Source: Robiginitomaculum sp.
GTDB taxonomy: Bacteria > Pseudomonadota > Alphaproteobacteria > Caulobacterales > Maricaulaceae
Length of the DNA stretch: 64,000 nt
Direction of reading: 5' to 3'
Assembly: GCA_021776615.1 (NCBI GenBank)
Contig: JAJFFO010000012.1
Span: 1-64,000, forward strand
Shown here: positions 17,025 to 26,499 of the stretch, piece by piece
Layout: every line of letters starts with the position of its first letter
Position numbering within the stretch: position 1 is the first letter of the stretch
Notes under the pieces: generated by a model
The model's database searches: none
What the model saw: only the letters and a program-made list of their open reading frames with translations
What the model was told of the DNA's origin: nothing
Program-made: the position numbers and the translations under genes

Positions 17025-18317
17025 TTATTCGGCGGCAGTGCTGAACTGCGCGCTTTCGGTAGATTCGCCCAAGGCAGTAGTCGAGGACTGGCCGCCGGAA
17101 ATAGCATTGGCCACGGCGTCGAAATAGCCGGTACCAACTTCGCGCTGATGGCGCGTGGCGGTATAGCCGTGTTTCTCGGAGGCAAACTCCGCCTGCTGAA
17201 GCTCTGAATACGCTGCCATGCCGCGAGTGCGGTATTCACGAGCCAATTCAAACATCCCATGATTGAGATTGTGAAATCCGGCCAGGGTGACGAATTGGTA
17301 TTTATAGCCCATGGCCCCCAATTCGCGTTGGAATTTGGCAATTGTGTCCTTGTCGAGATTGGCTTCCCAGTTAAAGCTCGGCGAGCAATTATAGGCCAGT
17401 AACTTGCCGGGGAATTGCTTGTGAATCGCTTCGGCAAAACGCCGGGCATCATCAAGATTTGGCTTGGAGGTCTCCCACCATAAAAGATCCGCAACCTTGG
17501 CATAAGCCAGCCCGCGCTTGATGCAATGGGCAACGCCATCGCCATGCAGGCGGAAAAACCCTTCCGGCGTGCGCCCCTGATCAAAGTCGATAAATTCGTG
17601 ATCGCGCTCGTCCACATCGGACGTCAACAATTTGGCGCTTTCCGCATCCGTGCGTGCCACCACCAGGGTCGGCACGCCGCACACATCTGCTGCCAGCCGC
17701 GCGGCGTTCAAATTGCGCACATGCGCCTTGGTCGGGATCAACACCTTGCCGCCAAGATGGCCGCATTTTTTCTCGGACGCCAATTGGTCTTCAAAATGCA
17801 CGCCCGCCGCCCCGGCTTCGATATAGGCTTTCATAATCTCATAACAATTCAGCGGCCCGCCAAACCCGGCTTCAGCATCGGCGACAATCGGTGCAAACCA
17901 GTCTCGCTGGGCCCCGCCCTCCGCGCACTCAATCTGGTCGGCGCGCTGTAAAGTGCGGTTAATTTTCTTCGCCAATTCGGGGCCGGAATTAGCCGGATAG
18001 AGCGATTGGTCAGGATACATCGCCCCGGCGGTATTGGCATCGGCGGCCACTTGCCAGCCCGAAAGGTAAATCGCCTTCAACCCGGCGCGAACCATCTGCA
18101 TGGCCTGATTACCGCTTAACGCCCCCAGCGCATTAATGTACGGCTCCTCATGCAGCAATTTCCATAACTGATTGGCACCGCGTTCGGCCAAGGTGTGAGT
18201 AATCGGCAAGGATCCGCGCAGGCGTTGCACTTCAGCGGCACTATAATTGCGTTCAATGCCATCAAAGCGCCCGACGGGTGCATTGGGAATTAAGGATTCA
18301 AAAATATCAGCGCTCAT
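17025..18317 (-). CDS. aceA: Isocitrate lyase
   Basis: The enzyme splits isocitrate to glyoxylate and succinate, the first step of the glyoxylate shunt for growth on acetate or fatty acids. The 430-residue length is normal. The catalytic loop KKCGHLGGK holds Cys185 (numbered from the chosen start), and the WQVAAD and YPDQSLYP segments are typical. The chosen ATG has AAGGAGGT upstream; an earlier in-frame ATG lies in that ribosome site. A perfect dyad at 18331-18348 sits just upstream. The divergent gene at 18467 encodes a ScfR/RamB-like regulator, which in other bacteria controls this pathway. Malate synthase is not in the window. Confidence 0.97.
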   Translation of the reverse strand: MSADIFESLIPNAPVGRFDGIERNYSAAEVQRLRGSLPITHTLAERGANQLWKLLHEEPYINALGALSGNQAMQMVRAGLKAIYLSGWQVAADANTAGAMYPDQSLYPANSGPELAKKINRTLQRADQIECAEGGAQRDWFAPIVADAEAGFGGPLNCYEIMKAYIEAGAAGVHFEDQLASEKKCGHLGGKVLIPTKAHVRNLNAARLAADVCGVPTLVVARTDAESAKLLTSDVDERDHEFIDFDQGRTPEGFFRLHGDGVAHCIKRGLAYAKVADLLWWETSKPNLDDARRFAEAIHKQFPGKLLAYNCSPSFNWEANLDKDTIAKFQRELGAMGYKYQFVTLAGFHNLNHGMFELAREYRTRGMAAYSELQQAEFASEKHGYTATRHQREVGTGYFDAVANAISGGQSSTTALGESTESAQFSTAAE

Positions 18318-18330
18318 ATCAACCTCCTTC

Positions 18331-18348
18331 ATTCATCACATGATGAAT
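18331..18348. promoter_or_regulatory. Perfect 8-bp dyad upstream of aceA, candidate operator
   Basis: ATTCATCACATGATGAAT is a perfect inverted repeat with a two-base centre. It lies 14 bases before the aceA start, immediately upstream of the ribosome site. The two-base loop makes an RNA hairpin unlikely, so a protein-binding site is the better reading. The regulator could be the divergent gene at 18467. Confidence 0.5.
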
Positions 18349-18446
18349 TTTACATAACTTCGATGACAATTATGCGCAGGTGACTTGAAATTTGCACGAA
18401 AATAGAGGTTTATGTGTTCATTCTTGTGACAGATTAATTCGTCAAT

Positions 18447-18462
18447 TTGTAAAGCTTGTAAA
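18447..18462. promoter_or_regulatory. Tandem TTGTAAA repeats before the ScfR-like gene
   Basis: TTGTAAA occurs twice in TTGTAAAGCTTGTAAA, ending four bases before the ATG at 18467. ScfR/RamB regulators are known to bind AT-rich sites resembling TTTGCAAA, so this could be an autoregulatory site. The similarity is loose. Confidence 0.35.
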
Positions 18463-18466
18463 TTTT

Positions 18467-19903
18467 ATGGTAGAGAAAAAACTATTTGCCGGCGCACGGC
18501 TGAAACGCTTGCGCAAGGACTTCGGGCTTACCCAGGCGCGAATGGCCGCTGACCTTGGGGTGTCGGCAAGTTATCTTAATTTGATGGAACGCAATCAACG
18601 GCCATTGAGCGCGCGGGTGCTTATCCGTCTGGCCGAAACCTTTGAGTTCGACCTTAAAAGCTTTGCCTCGGCACCAGACCAAAGCACGCTTTTAGCCCTG
18701 CGCGAGGCGGCGGCAGACCCTGCGATTGAAGATATTGGCCTTGATTTGGCGGATCTTAAGGAACTTGCCGACGCCCACCCCCGCGCGGCGCGAGCACTGA
18801 TACAATTGCACCAAAACTATCGCGGCACCGCCAGCGATCTTGCCAATCTGGCCGACCGCTTTGATGAACGCCATGGGCATTTGGACACCAGCGAACATCC
18901 CCTGCAACAAGTACGCGATCTTTTGCAGGCCAATAATAATTATTTCCCGGCATTGGAAGCGGCAGCGGAAGGCTTTGCCGAAGAAGCACAATTATCTGGT
19001 ATGGATTTGAGTGCCGGATTGCAGGCGTATTTGGCGCAAATGCACGGGGTGCGCACGCGCTTATTGCCGCTCGAGGTAATGCGCGGTTCCTTGCGCCGGT
19101 TTGATCGCCACGCCAAACGTCTGGCCCTTAATGAGTTACTGGATGGTCCCGGGCGGGTGTTTCAATTGGCGGTGCAGATCGCGCACCTAGAGCAACGCGA
19201 TCTTCTGGACACCATGGAGGCTGCCTCTGGACTGAAGGCCAAAACCGCGCGGCGTTTCTACCGCATGGCCTTGGCCAATTATTTCGCCGCCGCGCTTATT
19301 ATGCCGTATGAGCGAACCCTGAAAGCCGCCATAAGCCTGCACTATGATCTGGAATCCCTGCGGCGGCGCTTGGGCGTAAGCCTGGAGCAACTTTGCCACC
19401 GGCTAACCAATTTGCGCAAACCCGGCGCGCGCGGGGTTAATTTTGCCATGTTGCGCGCTGATCCCGCTGGCAATATCACCAAGCGGTTCGGGCCGGAAAA
19501 TTTCGCCTATGCCAAAACCGGTGGCTCGTGCGCCAAATTGGCCTTGTGGCGCGCGTCGGAACGGTGCGGTGAAATCATCAGCCAGGCCATCGCCTTTGCT
19601 GATGGAACGCAATATTTCACCCTTGTCTGCGCGGTGCGTGCCCCCAATCTTGAAGACCCGCACAATGCTGCCCAGCGCATTCTTATGCTGGCCTGCCCGT
19701 TGGCAGAAGCAAAGCAGCTTGTTTATGCCACGCACCAAAGCCAAAGCGCTGATTTATCCGACCCCGTGCCAACACCGGTTGGCCTGAATTGTCGCCTGTG
19801 CGAACGCCAGGATTGCGCGCAACGGGCGTTTCCGCCATTGCAAAAACGCTTATATGCCGACGAAACCAAGCACGCGGCGGTGCCGTTTGCTTTCAGCCCC
19901 TAA
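18467..19903 (+). CDS. ScfR/RamB-like XRE family regulator
   Basis: The 478-residue protein starts at MVEKKLFAGARLKRLRK and has an XRE helix-turn-helix at about residues 8-62 (GLTQARMAADLGVSASYLNL). A long middle domain (IrrE/DUF955-like) follows, then a C-terminal part with the cysteine set CRLCERQDC typical of DUF2083. Proteins of this design (RamB, MccR, ScfR) regulate glyoxylate, methylcitrate or short-chain fatty acid metabolism, often sensing acyl-CoA. The divergent aceA gene fits that role. No strong ribosome site is visible at this ATG. A longer frame from 18392 is unlikely because it would run through the promoter region. Confidence 0.9.
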   Translation: MVEKKLFAGARLKRLRKDFGLTQARMAADLGVSASYLNLMERNQRPLSARVLIRLAETFEFDLKSFASAPDQSTLLALREAAADPAIEDIGLDLADLKELADAHPRAARALIQLHQNYRGTASDLANLADRFDERHGHLDTSEHPLQQVRDLLQANNNYFPALEAAAEGFAEEAQLSGMDLSAGLQAYLAQMHGVRTRLLPLEVMRGSLRRFDRHAKRLALNELLDGPGRVFQLAVQIAHLEQRDLLDTMEAASGLKAKTARRFYRMALANYFAAALIMPYERTLKAAISLHYDLESLRRRLGVSLEQLCHRLTNLRKPGARGVNFAMLRADPAGNITKRFGPENFAYAKTGGSCAKLALWRASERCGEIISQAIAFADGTQYFTLVCAVRAPNLEDPHNAAQRILMLACPLAEAKQLVYATHQSQSADLSDPVPTPVGLNCRLCERQDCAQRAFPPLQKRLYADETKHAAVPFAFSP

Positions 19904-19938
19904 TGGCTTGTGTTTTGATGATCAGGGTCAGCCAGATC

Positions 19939-20145
19939 CTAGGATTTGGGTTTTTTCTCGCGAAGGACCGTGCGTTTGGCGACTTTGGCCACTTTGCCAG
20001 TAACCTTGACGGCTTTGCTGGTTGTTGAAATGGCACCATTGGCCAGATGAAAACCTGAATTAGCGACCGCACAGCCGGATAACGCCATAATGGCAACCGG
20101 CACAAGAGCAAGTATTTTGTATTTCCCAAGCGTTTTGTATTTCAT
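19939..20145 (-). CDS. Small predicted lipoprotein
   Basis: The 68-residue product begins MKYKTLGKYKILALVPVAIM and has the lipobox LSGC at residues 20-23, so it is probably anchored in the envelope. The mature chain is about 45 residues, rich in Lys, Val and Thr (TSKAVKVTGKVAKVAKRTV). GGGGAAA precedes the ATG at good spacing. Function unknown; small basic lipoproteins of this sort are common in alphaproteobacteria. It lies downstream of mscS on the opposite strand to the ScfR gene. Confidence 0.68.
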   Translation of the reverse strand: MKYKTLGKYKILALVPVAIMALSGCAVANSGFHLANGAISTTSKAVKVTGKVAKVAKRTVLREKKPKS

Positions 20146-20238
20146 CGTATTTCCCCATCTCGGTCGTTTTCGACCCTTTTTATGGCGGCAGATATAACCC
20201 ATAGAGATTAAGGTTTGGTGAGTTGGTACGATTGGGGG

Positions 20239-21597
20239 TTATTTATCAATAATGACTTTGAGCGGCGCATCGGAAGACAAATGCACGTCGCGCTGCGGGA
20301 ACGGGAATTCAATACCGTTTTCATTGAACACGTCCCAAATCCTCAACAACACTTCGGACGAGATATTGCTGACCCCATTCTCGGCATCGCGAATCCAGAA
20401 CCGCAATTCAAGATCGATCGAATTGTCACCAAAACCTTTGAGCAGGCAAGCGGGTTTTGGTACTTTAAGGACACGCGGAATGTCTGACATCGCCTCCAAA
20501 GCCAAGGTTATAGCTTGGCGCACATCAGAATTATAAGCCACGCCAACCGAGCGTTTGACCCGCACCACCGGGTCTGAATAAGACCAATTGACGACCTTGC
20601 CAGTAACAAAGCTCTCATTAGGAATGAGATGTTCTTTGCGGTCGCGGGTGATGACCGAAGTATACCGCAGCCCCAGCGAACCAATTTTGCCATAAGTGTC
20701 GTCGACCTCAATCACATCGCCGGGTTTGATGGAACGGTCCATCAACAAAATGACGCCGGAAATGAGATTGGCAAAAATGCGCTGCAAGCCAAAACCAATA
20801 CCAAAGCTTAACGCACCACCGACAATGGCCAGAGAAGTGAAATCAAACCCGATCGTGCCCAAAGCAATAACCACCGCCATGGTAAACAGAGTTATCTGCA
20901 CCGCTTTGGAGAGCAGCAGTTGAATGGAGGGTGTCAGGCTGGGCAAGGTGCTGATGCGTTTGCGCAGAACTTTGGTCAGCACATTCGCACCCCAAAGCAA
21001 TAAAATGATGGTCACCAGACCTTTGAGCATAAGCAATGCTGACCAATTTTGATCGCCGATGTTGGGCAGGATGGTGATGTCGGTGGCGAGAAATTCGGTG
21101 ATCGGGCCAATAAAGCCAAAAATATTCAGGGCCGCCAATCCCCACGCGGAATAAGCAATAACTTTTGCCCAAAACGGTTCGGCAATAAAGCCGGTGAAAA
21201 ACCGGATAATCACCCACGCCGCGGCAAGCGAGGTGAAAACGCGCACGATCACAACCGGGCGCTCGCTGAGTTGCAAAACATATTGCGCAACAATCAGCGC
21301 GATCAGCAAAATCACCGCTGGCGTGTGTGGCCCCAGCACTTTGCCCACAGGCATAAGAAAACGCTTTAACGCATCGCGACTGGCAAAGTGGCGCCCCGGA
21401 ATTTTGATGCACGGCGTTAGCACCAACATAGCGGCAAAAGCGGCGATTACCGCGCCAACCTGAATGCCCGAATCCACACTTATAAAAGTGTCCTGCACCC
21501 ATTGTATGGCCGTGCGCAAAAGCGAGCCACCCTTGTCAGCAATCTCGACAAAGTCTTCGGTTTGCAATGTCCACAATACAGCCAATATATCTCGCAT
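20239..21597 (-). CDS. MscS family mechanosensitive ion channel
   Basis: The 452-residue protein has about six N-terminal membrane segments. The pore-lining helix and beta domain of MscS follow, from about residue 270: GGALSFGIGFGLQRIFANLI, then DRSIKPGDVIEV and LIPNESF. It releases solutes on hypo-osmotic shock; long N-terminal versions may have modulating roles. The 5' end overlaps the start region of the divergent TPR gene's longer frame. I keep the annotated start because the membrane helices begin soon after it. Confidence 0.93.
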   Translation of the reverse strand: MRDILAVLWTLQTEDFVEIADKGGSLLRTAIQWVQDTFISVDSGIQVGAVIAAFAAMLVLTPCIKIPGRHFASRDALKRFLMPVGKVLGPHTPAVILLIALIVAQYVLQLSERPVVIVRVFTSLAAAWVIIRFFTGFIAEPFWAKVIAYSAWGLAALNIFGFIGPITEFLATDITILPNIGDQNWSALLMLKGLVTIILLLWGANVLTKVLRKRISTLPSLTPSIQLLLSKAVQITLFTMAVVIALGTIGFDFTSLAIVGGALSFGIGFGLQRIFANLISGVILLMDRSIKPGDVIEVDDTYGKIGSLGLRYTSVITRDRKEHLIPNESFVTGKVVNWSYSDPVVRVKRSVGVAYNSDVRQAITLALEAMSDIPRVLKVPKPACLLKGFGDNSIDLELRFWIRDAENGVSNISSEVLLRIWDVFNENGIEFPFPQRDVHLSSDAPLKVIIDK

Positions 21598-21720
21598 GCT
21601 CGCAAATTAGACCGATCCGGCCTTGCTTGTCGATTGTCTTTTGCTGATGTTTTCGCCCGCCACAAGCATAGCAGCGTAAGGCGCTATCGCGGCATTTGCG
21701 CATTTGATACCCTCCACTTC

Positions 21721-22509
21721 ATGTTGACGCGCCACTTTATATTGACCGTATTCATGCTTGCCTTGACCGCAATGGCCGTGGCCGGGCCTGCCAATGCTGA
21801 CGCGCTGGCGTTATATCGCCTTGGCGAATATGCCTCCGCCATACAAGAGGCGGAGGCGCAAAACACCGCCGCTAGCCTTGCTTTGGCGGCGCAGGCCAGA
21901 TTGGCAATGGTCGATCTTGGCCAAAGCACTGGCAAAAAGAAGGCGTTGAAGGCTGCACTTAAAAACGCCAATGCGGCGTTAAAACTGGCACCTGATAATG
22001 CCCATGCCCATTTGATGAAAGCGGCGACGCTTGGGTTTCGCTCGCGTGGGCGCAGTAAGTTTTCCAATTATACCAAAGGTACTGCGCGCAAAAGCTTGAA
22101 ACATATCAAGGCGGCACTGGCATTGCAGCGCGAATCGCCGCGCGCCCACGCCATACTGGGTGTATGGAATTTGGAAATTATCCGCCGAGCCGGCAAAACC
22201 GGCGCGCGCATCACCGGGGCCAGTACCGAAGAAGGATTAAAAGCATGCCAGTTTGCCATTGCCCACGCCCCTGATGACGCCGCCATCGGCGTGCAATGTG
22301 GCCTATCCTTGCTGGTATTGAAGGCGCCAAAAATGCAGGCCCATGGCCTTGCCACACTGCAGGCGGCGGCCAACAATAATAGCAGCACAACCGCTTTTGA
22401 GCGTGCCATGCGCGTGCGCGCACGCGAAATTTTGGCTATCAACACGGATGATGGCATTCAGGTGGCGCAAAACCGCGCTTTGGTATATTTGAGCTTTGAA
22501 CACGAATAA
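21721..22509 (+). CDS. Exported TPR protein
   Basis: Starting at the ATG at 21721 gives 262 residues with a signal peptide ending VAGPANA. The mature part is Ala-rich helix pairs typical of tetratricopeptide repeats (ALYRLGEYASAIQEAEAQ; KNANAALKLAPDNAHAHLMK; KAALALQRESPRAHAILGV). It probably acts in the periplasm as a scaffold. The reading frame continues upstream to 21502, but that part overlaps mscS on the other strand and lacks a signal. It is followed by moeB, 17 bases on. No function is claimed. Confidence 0.76.
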   Translation: MLTRHFILTVFMLALTAMAVAGPANADALALYRLGEYASAIQEAEAQNTAASLALAAQARLAMVDLGQSTGKKKALKAALKNANAALKLAPDNAHAHLMKAATLGFRSRGRSKFSNYTKGTARKSLKHIKAALALQRESPRAHAILGVWNLEIIRRAGKTGARITGASTEEGLKACQFAIAHAPDDAAIGVQCGLSLLVLKAPKMQAHGLATLQAAANNNSSTTAFERAMRVRAREILAINTDDGIQVAQNRALVYLSFEHE

Positions 22510-22525
22510 CGATCGGCGCGGCGAA

Positions 22526-23266
22526 ATGAATGAAGCAGAAATACAGCGCTATGCGCGCCATCTGGTGCTCAAAGAAATCGGCGGCCCCGGACAGGCGGCG
22601 CTAAAAGCGGCCAAAGTATTGATCATTGGCGCCGGTGGCCTAGGCGCTCCAGCGGCACTGTATCTGGCCGCAGCGGGCGTAGGCATTCTTGGCATTATGG
22701 ATGATGACACGGTGAGTTTGAGCAATTTGCAGCGTCAAATTCTGTTTGGTGATAAAGATATTGGCCAGCCCAAAACCGAGGCCAGCGCCACTTTGCTGGC
22801 GCGCATAAACCCCCATGTGAACACCGTCCTGCACACCAGCTGGTTTGGCGACAATACCAGCAATTGTCTCCGTGATTATGATTTGGTGCTCGACGGCACC
22901 GATAATTTTGACAGCCGCTTTGCGATAAATGCGGCCTGCCATTCTTTGGCCAAACCGCTGGTATCCGGCGCCGCGATTCGCTTTGATGGACAAATTGCTT
23001 GCTTTAACTCGCACGGGGGAAACACCCCTTGCTATCAATGCCTGGTGCCGAGCTTGCCCGACGAAGCGCAAACTTGCGAAAATGCCGGCGTTGTCGGCGC
23101 ACTCACCGGTATCATTGGCGCGATGATGGCGATGGAAGCGATAAAAATAATCACCAATAGCGGCACGCCCTTGTTTGGCCGCTTGATGATTTATGACGGG
23201 CTGGCCGGGCGATGCCGCACGCTTAAATTGCCGCGCGACCCGGCCTGCAAAATTTGTGGTAATTAG
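22526..23266 (+). CDS. moeB: ThiF/MoeB/HesA family adenylyltransferase
   Basis: The enzyme adenylates the C-terminal glycine of a ubiquitin-like sulfur carrier (MoaD or ThiS). The nucleotide motif GAGGLGAPAALYL is at about residues 36-48, the adenylation site SNLQRQILF follows, and the zinc cysteines are CYQC and CKIC near the C-terminus. Length (246 residues) fits MoeB without a rhodanese domain. The choice between molybdopterin and thiamine pathways cannot be made here because no moa or thi genes are adjacent. The ATG at 22526 lies 17 bases past the stop of the TPR gene. Confidence 0.9.
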   Translation: MNEAEIQRYARHLVLKEIGGPGQAALKAAKVLIIGAGGLGAPAALYLAAAGVGILGIMDDDTVSLSNLQRQILFGDKDIGQPKTEASATLLARINPHVNTVLHTSWFGDNTSNCLRDYDLVLDGTDNFDSRFAINAACHSLAKPLVSGAAIRFDGQIACFNSHGGNTPCYQCLVPSLPDEAQTCENAGVVGALTGIIGAMMAMEAIKIITNSGTPLFGRLMIYDGLAGRCRTLKLPRDPACKICGN

Positions 23267-23270
23267 CGTT

Positions 23271-24170
23271 CTAAGATTTAGAAAGGTCGGCGTGGACGAT
23301 CCGCACCATTCGCTCGGCATTAATAAAGCCACCGCCCCATTGTTCATTTAGCGTCGCTAAAGGATCGGCGGCCACTGCCGCATCAGCGTCCAAACCATCA
23401 GCAATGGTTTTTAGAATTTTGCTGCGTACTTCTTTGAGCATAGCCAGATTATTTTGAAGATCGGCGCGATTAGCCAAAACGCCATGACCGGGAATAATTT
23501 TGGTGCTTTGCGTGATAATCGCCAAGGCCCGCTCATGTGCAGCGATGACACCATTGATCGAGCCACCAGTGCTGGTGTCAATAAAAGGGTAGCTTTTGTT
23601 GAAAAAGGTATCGCCCATATGCAAGACGTCGGCTTCCTCAAAATAAATGAGCGCATCGCCATCGGTATGGGCATTTTCCACATGTAAAATATGAATGCTT
23701 TGGCCGTTTTGATAGAAATTTATCTCTTTGGCAAAAGTGATAACCGGCAATGCCACCGCCGCTGACGCCTTAACATCATAATTAATCGCTTCAATAAAAT
23801 GGTCCTTGGTAAGGCGTTTGCGCACATTTTTATGGGCGACAATAATCGCGCCATCATTGGCAAAATTGGCATTGCCGCCCGTATGATCACCATGCCAATG
23901 GGTATTGACCAAAAACCGCACCGGCGAGCCGCTAACTTCGGCGATGGCAGCTTTGATCTTGTCTGACAAAGGCGCGAATTGATCGTCGATCAAAAAAGCG
24001 CCGTCATCACCAACACTAAGGCCCAAATTACCGCCCGACCCGGTCATCATATAGACACCGCCGCCAAGGTCAGTGGCCCGGATTTCCACGTCTTGCGCCA
24101 CAACCGGCATGCTCAGGACGGCACAAGCGCACAATCCGCTCACTAGCGTTTTTGACAAAAGTTTTTTCAT
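23271..24170 (-). CDS. Exported metallo-beta-lactamase fold hydrolase
   Basis: The 299-residue protein has a signal peptide (cut near VVAQ) and the MBL zinc site NTHWHGDHTGGN. Further ligands are seen in HVENAHTDGDAL and the later GHG segment (IIPGHGVLAN). GAGGGAA precedes the ATG. It belongs to the periplasmic MBL group that includes SoxH-like and quinoprotein-associated hydrolases; the substrate is unknown. It converges with moeB with a four-base gap. It is not near resistance genes, so calling it a beta-lactamase would be wrong. Confidence 0.92.
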   Translation of the reverse strand: MKKLLSKTLVSGLCACAVLSMPVVAQDVEIRATDLGGGVYMMTGSGGNLGLSVGDDGAFLIDDQFAPLSDKIKAAIAEVSGSPVRFLVNTHWHGDHTGGNANFANDGAIIVAHKNVRKRLTKDHFIEAINYDVKASAAVALPVITFAKEINFYQNGQSIHILHVENAHTDGDALIYFEEADVLHMGDTFFNKSYPFIDTSTGGSINGVIAAHERALAIITQSTKIIPGHGVLANRADLQNNLAMLKEVRSKILKTIADGLDADAAVAADPLATLNEQWGGGFINAERMVRIVHADLSKS

Positions 24171-24247
24171 GGCAATTCCCTCTTTGTTTTCAGGCGGCAC
24201 GGTAGCGCAAAACCCACCGGGACGGCGTCACAAATGTGTGAACACAT

Positions 24248-25234
24248 TCAGGTCAGCGCCAATATCACCCGATCCGGCGGCCGGTGGCCATCTTCAAAGG
24301 CTTTAATATTGATGATCATTTTCTCGCCCATGGCAATGCGCGTCTCAATGGTTGATGAGCCCATATGCGGCAAGGCCACTACATTATCCAAACGCAAAAG
24401 CCGCGGATCGGCCATTGGTTCGTGTTCATAAACATCCAGACCGGCACCGGCCAAGGCCCCCTGCTCCAGCAAATCCGCCAATGCTTTTTCATCAATCACA
24501 TCACCGCGTGAGGTATTCACCAAAAACCCATGGCGGGGCAGTTTCGATAAACGCTCTGCATCGAGCAAATGATAGGTTTGCGGGGTTTTGGGACAGTTGA
24601 CCGAGACAATATCCATATTGCCCAGCATGGCGTCCAGATCACCCCACCATAATGCCCCCAACTCTTCCTCAATCGCGGCGCTGACACGGTTTCGATTATG
24701 GTAATGAATTTCCAACCCGAAAGCACGCGCACGCCGGGCAATGGCCTGGCCAATGCGGCCCATGCCAACAATGCCCAGTTTTTTGCCGCTAATGCTATTG
24801 CCCATCATCCAGGTTGGCGACCAGCCGGTAAATTTGCCTTCGCGCATAATACGGGCGCTTTCCGTGAGACGACGCGGCACGGCGAGTATCAACGCCATGG
24901 CGATATCCGCCGTGTCGGCGGTTAAAACATCTGGCGTGTTGGTGACGGTAATGCCGGCTTTGGCTGCTGTCTCAAGATCAATATGGTCAATTCCGGCGCC
25001 AAAATTAGCAATCAGCTTCAGCCTGTCGCCACCAGCTTTGATAATATCGGCATCAATTTTGTCAGTAACCGTGGGGGCCAATACATCGCAACTTGCCGCC
25101 GCGGCTTTTAACGCTTCATGTGACAGCGCCGCCCCTTCCTCGTTGAGGCGGGCGTCAAACAGCGCGCAAAGCCGGTCCTCCACTGATTTTGGCAGTGCGC
25201 GGGTTACTGATACGGTTGTTTTAGTCTTGCGCAT
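24248..25234 (-). CDS. D-2-hydroxyacid dehydrogenase (glyoxylate/hydroxypyruvate reductase-like)
   Basis: The 328-residue protein has the Rossmann motif GMGRIGQAIARRARAFG and the catalytic set of the family: Arg in NTSRGDVID, Glu in the following segment and His in LPHMGSSTIETR. It probably reduces glyoxylate or hydroxypyruvate with NAD(P)H, similar to GyaR/GhrB. With isocitrate lyase nearby a role in glyoxylate handling is possible but the genes are not in one operon. The ATG at 25234 has GAAGGAAA upstream; an in-frame TTG two codons earlier exists. Confidence 0.93.
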   Translation of the reverse strand: MRKTKTTVSVTRALPKSVEDRLCALFDARLNEEGAALSHEALKAAAASCDVLAPTVTDKIDADIIKAGGDRLKLIANFGAGIDHIDLETAAKAGITVTNTPDVLTADTADIAMALILAVPRRLTESARIMREGKFTGWSPTWMMGNSISGKKLGIVGMGRIGQAIARRARAFGLEIHYHNRNRVSAAIEEELGALWWGDLDAMLGNMDIVSVNCPKTPQTYHLLDAERLSKLPRHGFLVNTSRGDVIDEKALADLLEQGALAGAGLDVYEHEPMADPRLLRLDNVVALPHMGSSTIETRIAMGEKMIINIKAFEDGHRPPDRVILALT

Positions 25235-25385
25235 TAACAAATTTTTCCTTCTCCTTGCAGGTGTAGCAAATCAGGGACATCATCGCCAAGTGCCAAAACC
25301 AATACAAACCCCAAGGCCAAGTTCAAATGTCAACGCGCAAGGCAAAAGCGCCGCGCGGTTGTCGCTGATTTTTGGGCAATCGACA

Positions 25386-25874
25386 ATGCCCCTGTTTGGA
25401 CTGTTATTAGGCCTCGTTTTGATCAGCGCGTGCATGCCAAAAGGCCAGACACGCAAACCCAGCGAGCCACCATATTTTGCCAGCTTGCGCCCCGATGAAG
25501 CGTGGGGACGCCGCGGCCCCTCCTATGATCAACCGGTATTATGGGAATACCGGCGGCGCGGCTTACCGCTATTGGTGATTGATGAAACGCCGTTCTGGCG
25601 ACAGATTTTGGACCATGAGGGCGACAAGGTGTGGATGCATAAATCCCTGCTCTCCTTGCGGGCCACGGTGATGGTTGTTTCAGCACAGCCCGCGCCGCTT
25701 TTTCGCGCCGCAGGCGATGACCAAACGGTCAGTGCTTACGCCGCCCCCTTTGCCGTGCTGCGCCTAGTGCAATGCCTTGGGGATCGCTGTCTGGTGAAGA
25801 AAGACAATATTCGGGGCTGGGCCGAAAAGCAGACGCTATGGGGCGTTGAAATTCCCGCCCCGATTACCGGCTAA
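25386..25874 (+). CDS. SH3-like domain lipoprotein
   Basis: From the ATG at 25386 the protein is 162 residues and opens MPLFGLLLGLVLISACMPKG, a lipoprotein signal with Cys16. Two SH3b-like segments follow (GLPLLVIDETPFWRQILDHE with WMHKSLLS; then YAAPFAVLRLVQC with NIRGWAEKQTLWG), as in exported bacterial SH3 proteins of the DUF1058 group. Such proteins are thought to bind cell wall or protein partners. The frame remains open far upstream, but that part is antisense to the dehydrogenase gene and is not a credible coding region. Confidence 0.8.
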   Translation: MPLFGLLLGLVLISACMPKGQTRKPSEPPYFASLRPDEAWGRRGPSYDQPVLWEYRRRGLPLLVIDETPFWRQILDHEGDKVWMHKSLLSLRATVMVVSAQPAPLFRAAGDDQTVSAYAAPFAVLRLVQCLGDRCLVKKDNIRGWAEKQTLWGVEIPAPITG

Positions 25875-25902
25875 ATTATATCAATTTGGTTTCTCGGTAA
25901 TC
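25862..25902. other. Inverted repeat across two convergent stop codons
   Basis: GATTACCG (25862-25869) pairs with CGGTAATC (25895-25902), and inside it AAATT pairs with AATTT. The structure covers the last codons of both the SH3 lipoprotein and irr. It may stop transcription in both directions, but there is no T run. Confidence 0.35.
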
Positions 25903-26345
25903 CGCACCATAAGCTCGACGCTCTTCAGGCACGTGCCCGTCGGTAATTGCGGCAGCACCACACCATGCATCACGCTGGCATCAATATCTTCCAACACGCC
26001 GGTGCTTTCATTATAGAAATGATGGTGCGGCTTTATGTTGGTGTCAAAATATACCCGTGTGGAATCCGGGGTGACCTGATCCAACAGCCCTACATCGGTA
26101 AAGGAGCGCAAGGTATTATACACCGTGGCCAGCGAAATTTTATTGCCGTTTCTATTGGCGTAATCGTAAACCGCTTCTGCCGAGAAATGGTTATTTCCAC
26201 CAGCGTTGTTTAGATAAGAAAGCAACATTACCCGATGCGCCGTTGCCCGCAGTCCTGCAGCCTCCAGCATTTCTACCGCACGCTGCGCTTGCGCCGTATA
26301 ATCAACGCTCGAATCTGCAACTGGTTTAAGCATATACACTGTCAC
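25881..26345 (-). CDS. irr: Irr-type Fur family iron/heme response regulator
   Basis: The 154-residue protein is a Fur-family winged helix regulator (recognition region ISLATVYNTLRSF) with the Irr-like KPHHHFYNE motif in the dimerisation domain. Irr senses heme or iron status in alphaproteobacteria. I place the start at GTG 26345 because GGAGG lies six bases upstream; an upstream in-frame ATG lacks a site. It is divergent from fabA-fabB-fabI, an association seen in several alphaproteobacteria. The N-terminal GCPWHD heme motif of Bradyrhizobium Irr is absent. Confidence 0.92.
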   Translation of the reverse strand: MTVYMLKPVADSSVDYTAQAQRAVEMLEAAGLRATAHRVMLLSYLNNAGGNNHFSAEAVYDYANRNGNKISLATVYNTLRSFTDVGLLDQVTPDSTRVYFDTNIKPHHHFYNESTGVLEDIDASVMHGVVLPQLPTGTCLKSVELMVRITEKPN

Positions 26346-26499
26346 GTGCCCCCTCCTGCTTGAGTGCTCACGGCTTGCATGATAGGCGAGCACAGAACAC
26401 AATAGATTTCAAAAATGGTTCATATAGTATTATGTTGATTTTGCGATATCAATTAATTGTGATTATGTTTTTCACTGATTACACAAAGGCACCGACTTT

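Noticed and set aside
23271-24170. Metallo-beta-lactamase as an antibiotic resistance gene
   Set aside because: The fold is common to many hydrolases and the context is not one of resistance.
24741-25385. Long plus-strand frame upstream of the SH3 lipoprotein
   Set aside because: It is antisense to the hydroxyacid dehydrogenase gene; the credible start is the lipoprotein signal at 25386.
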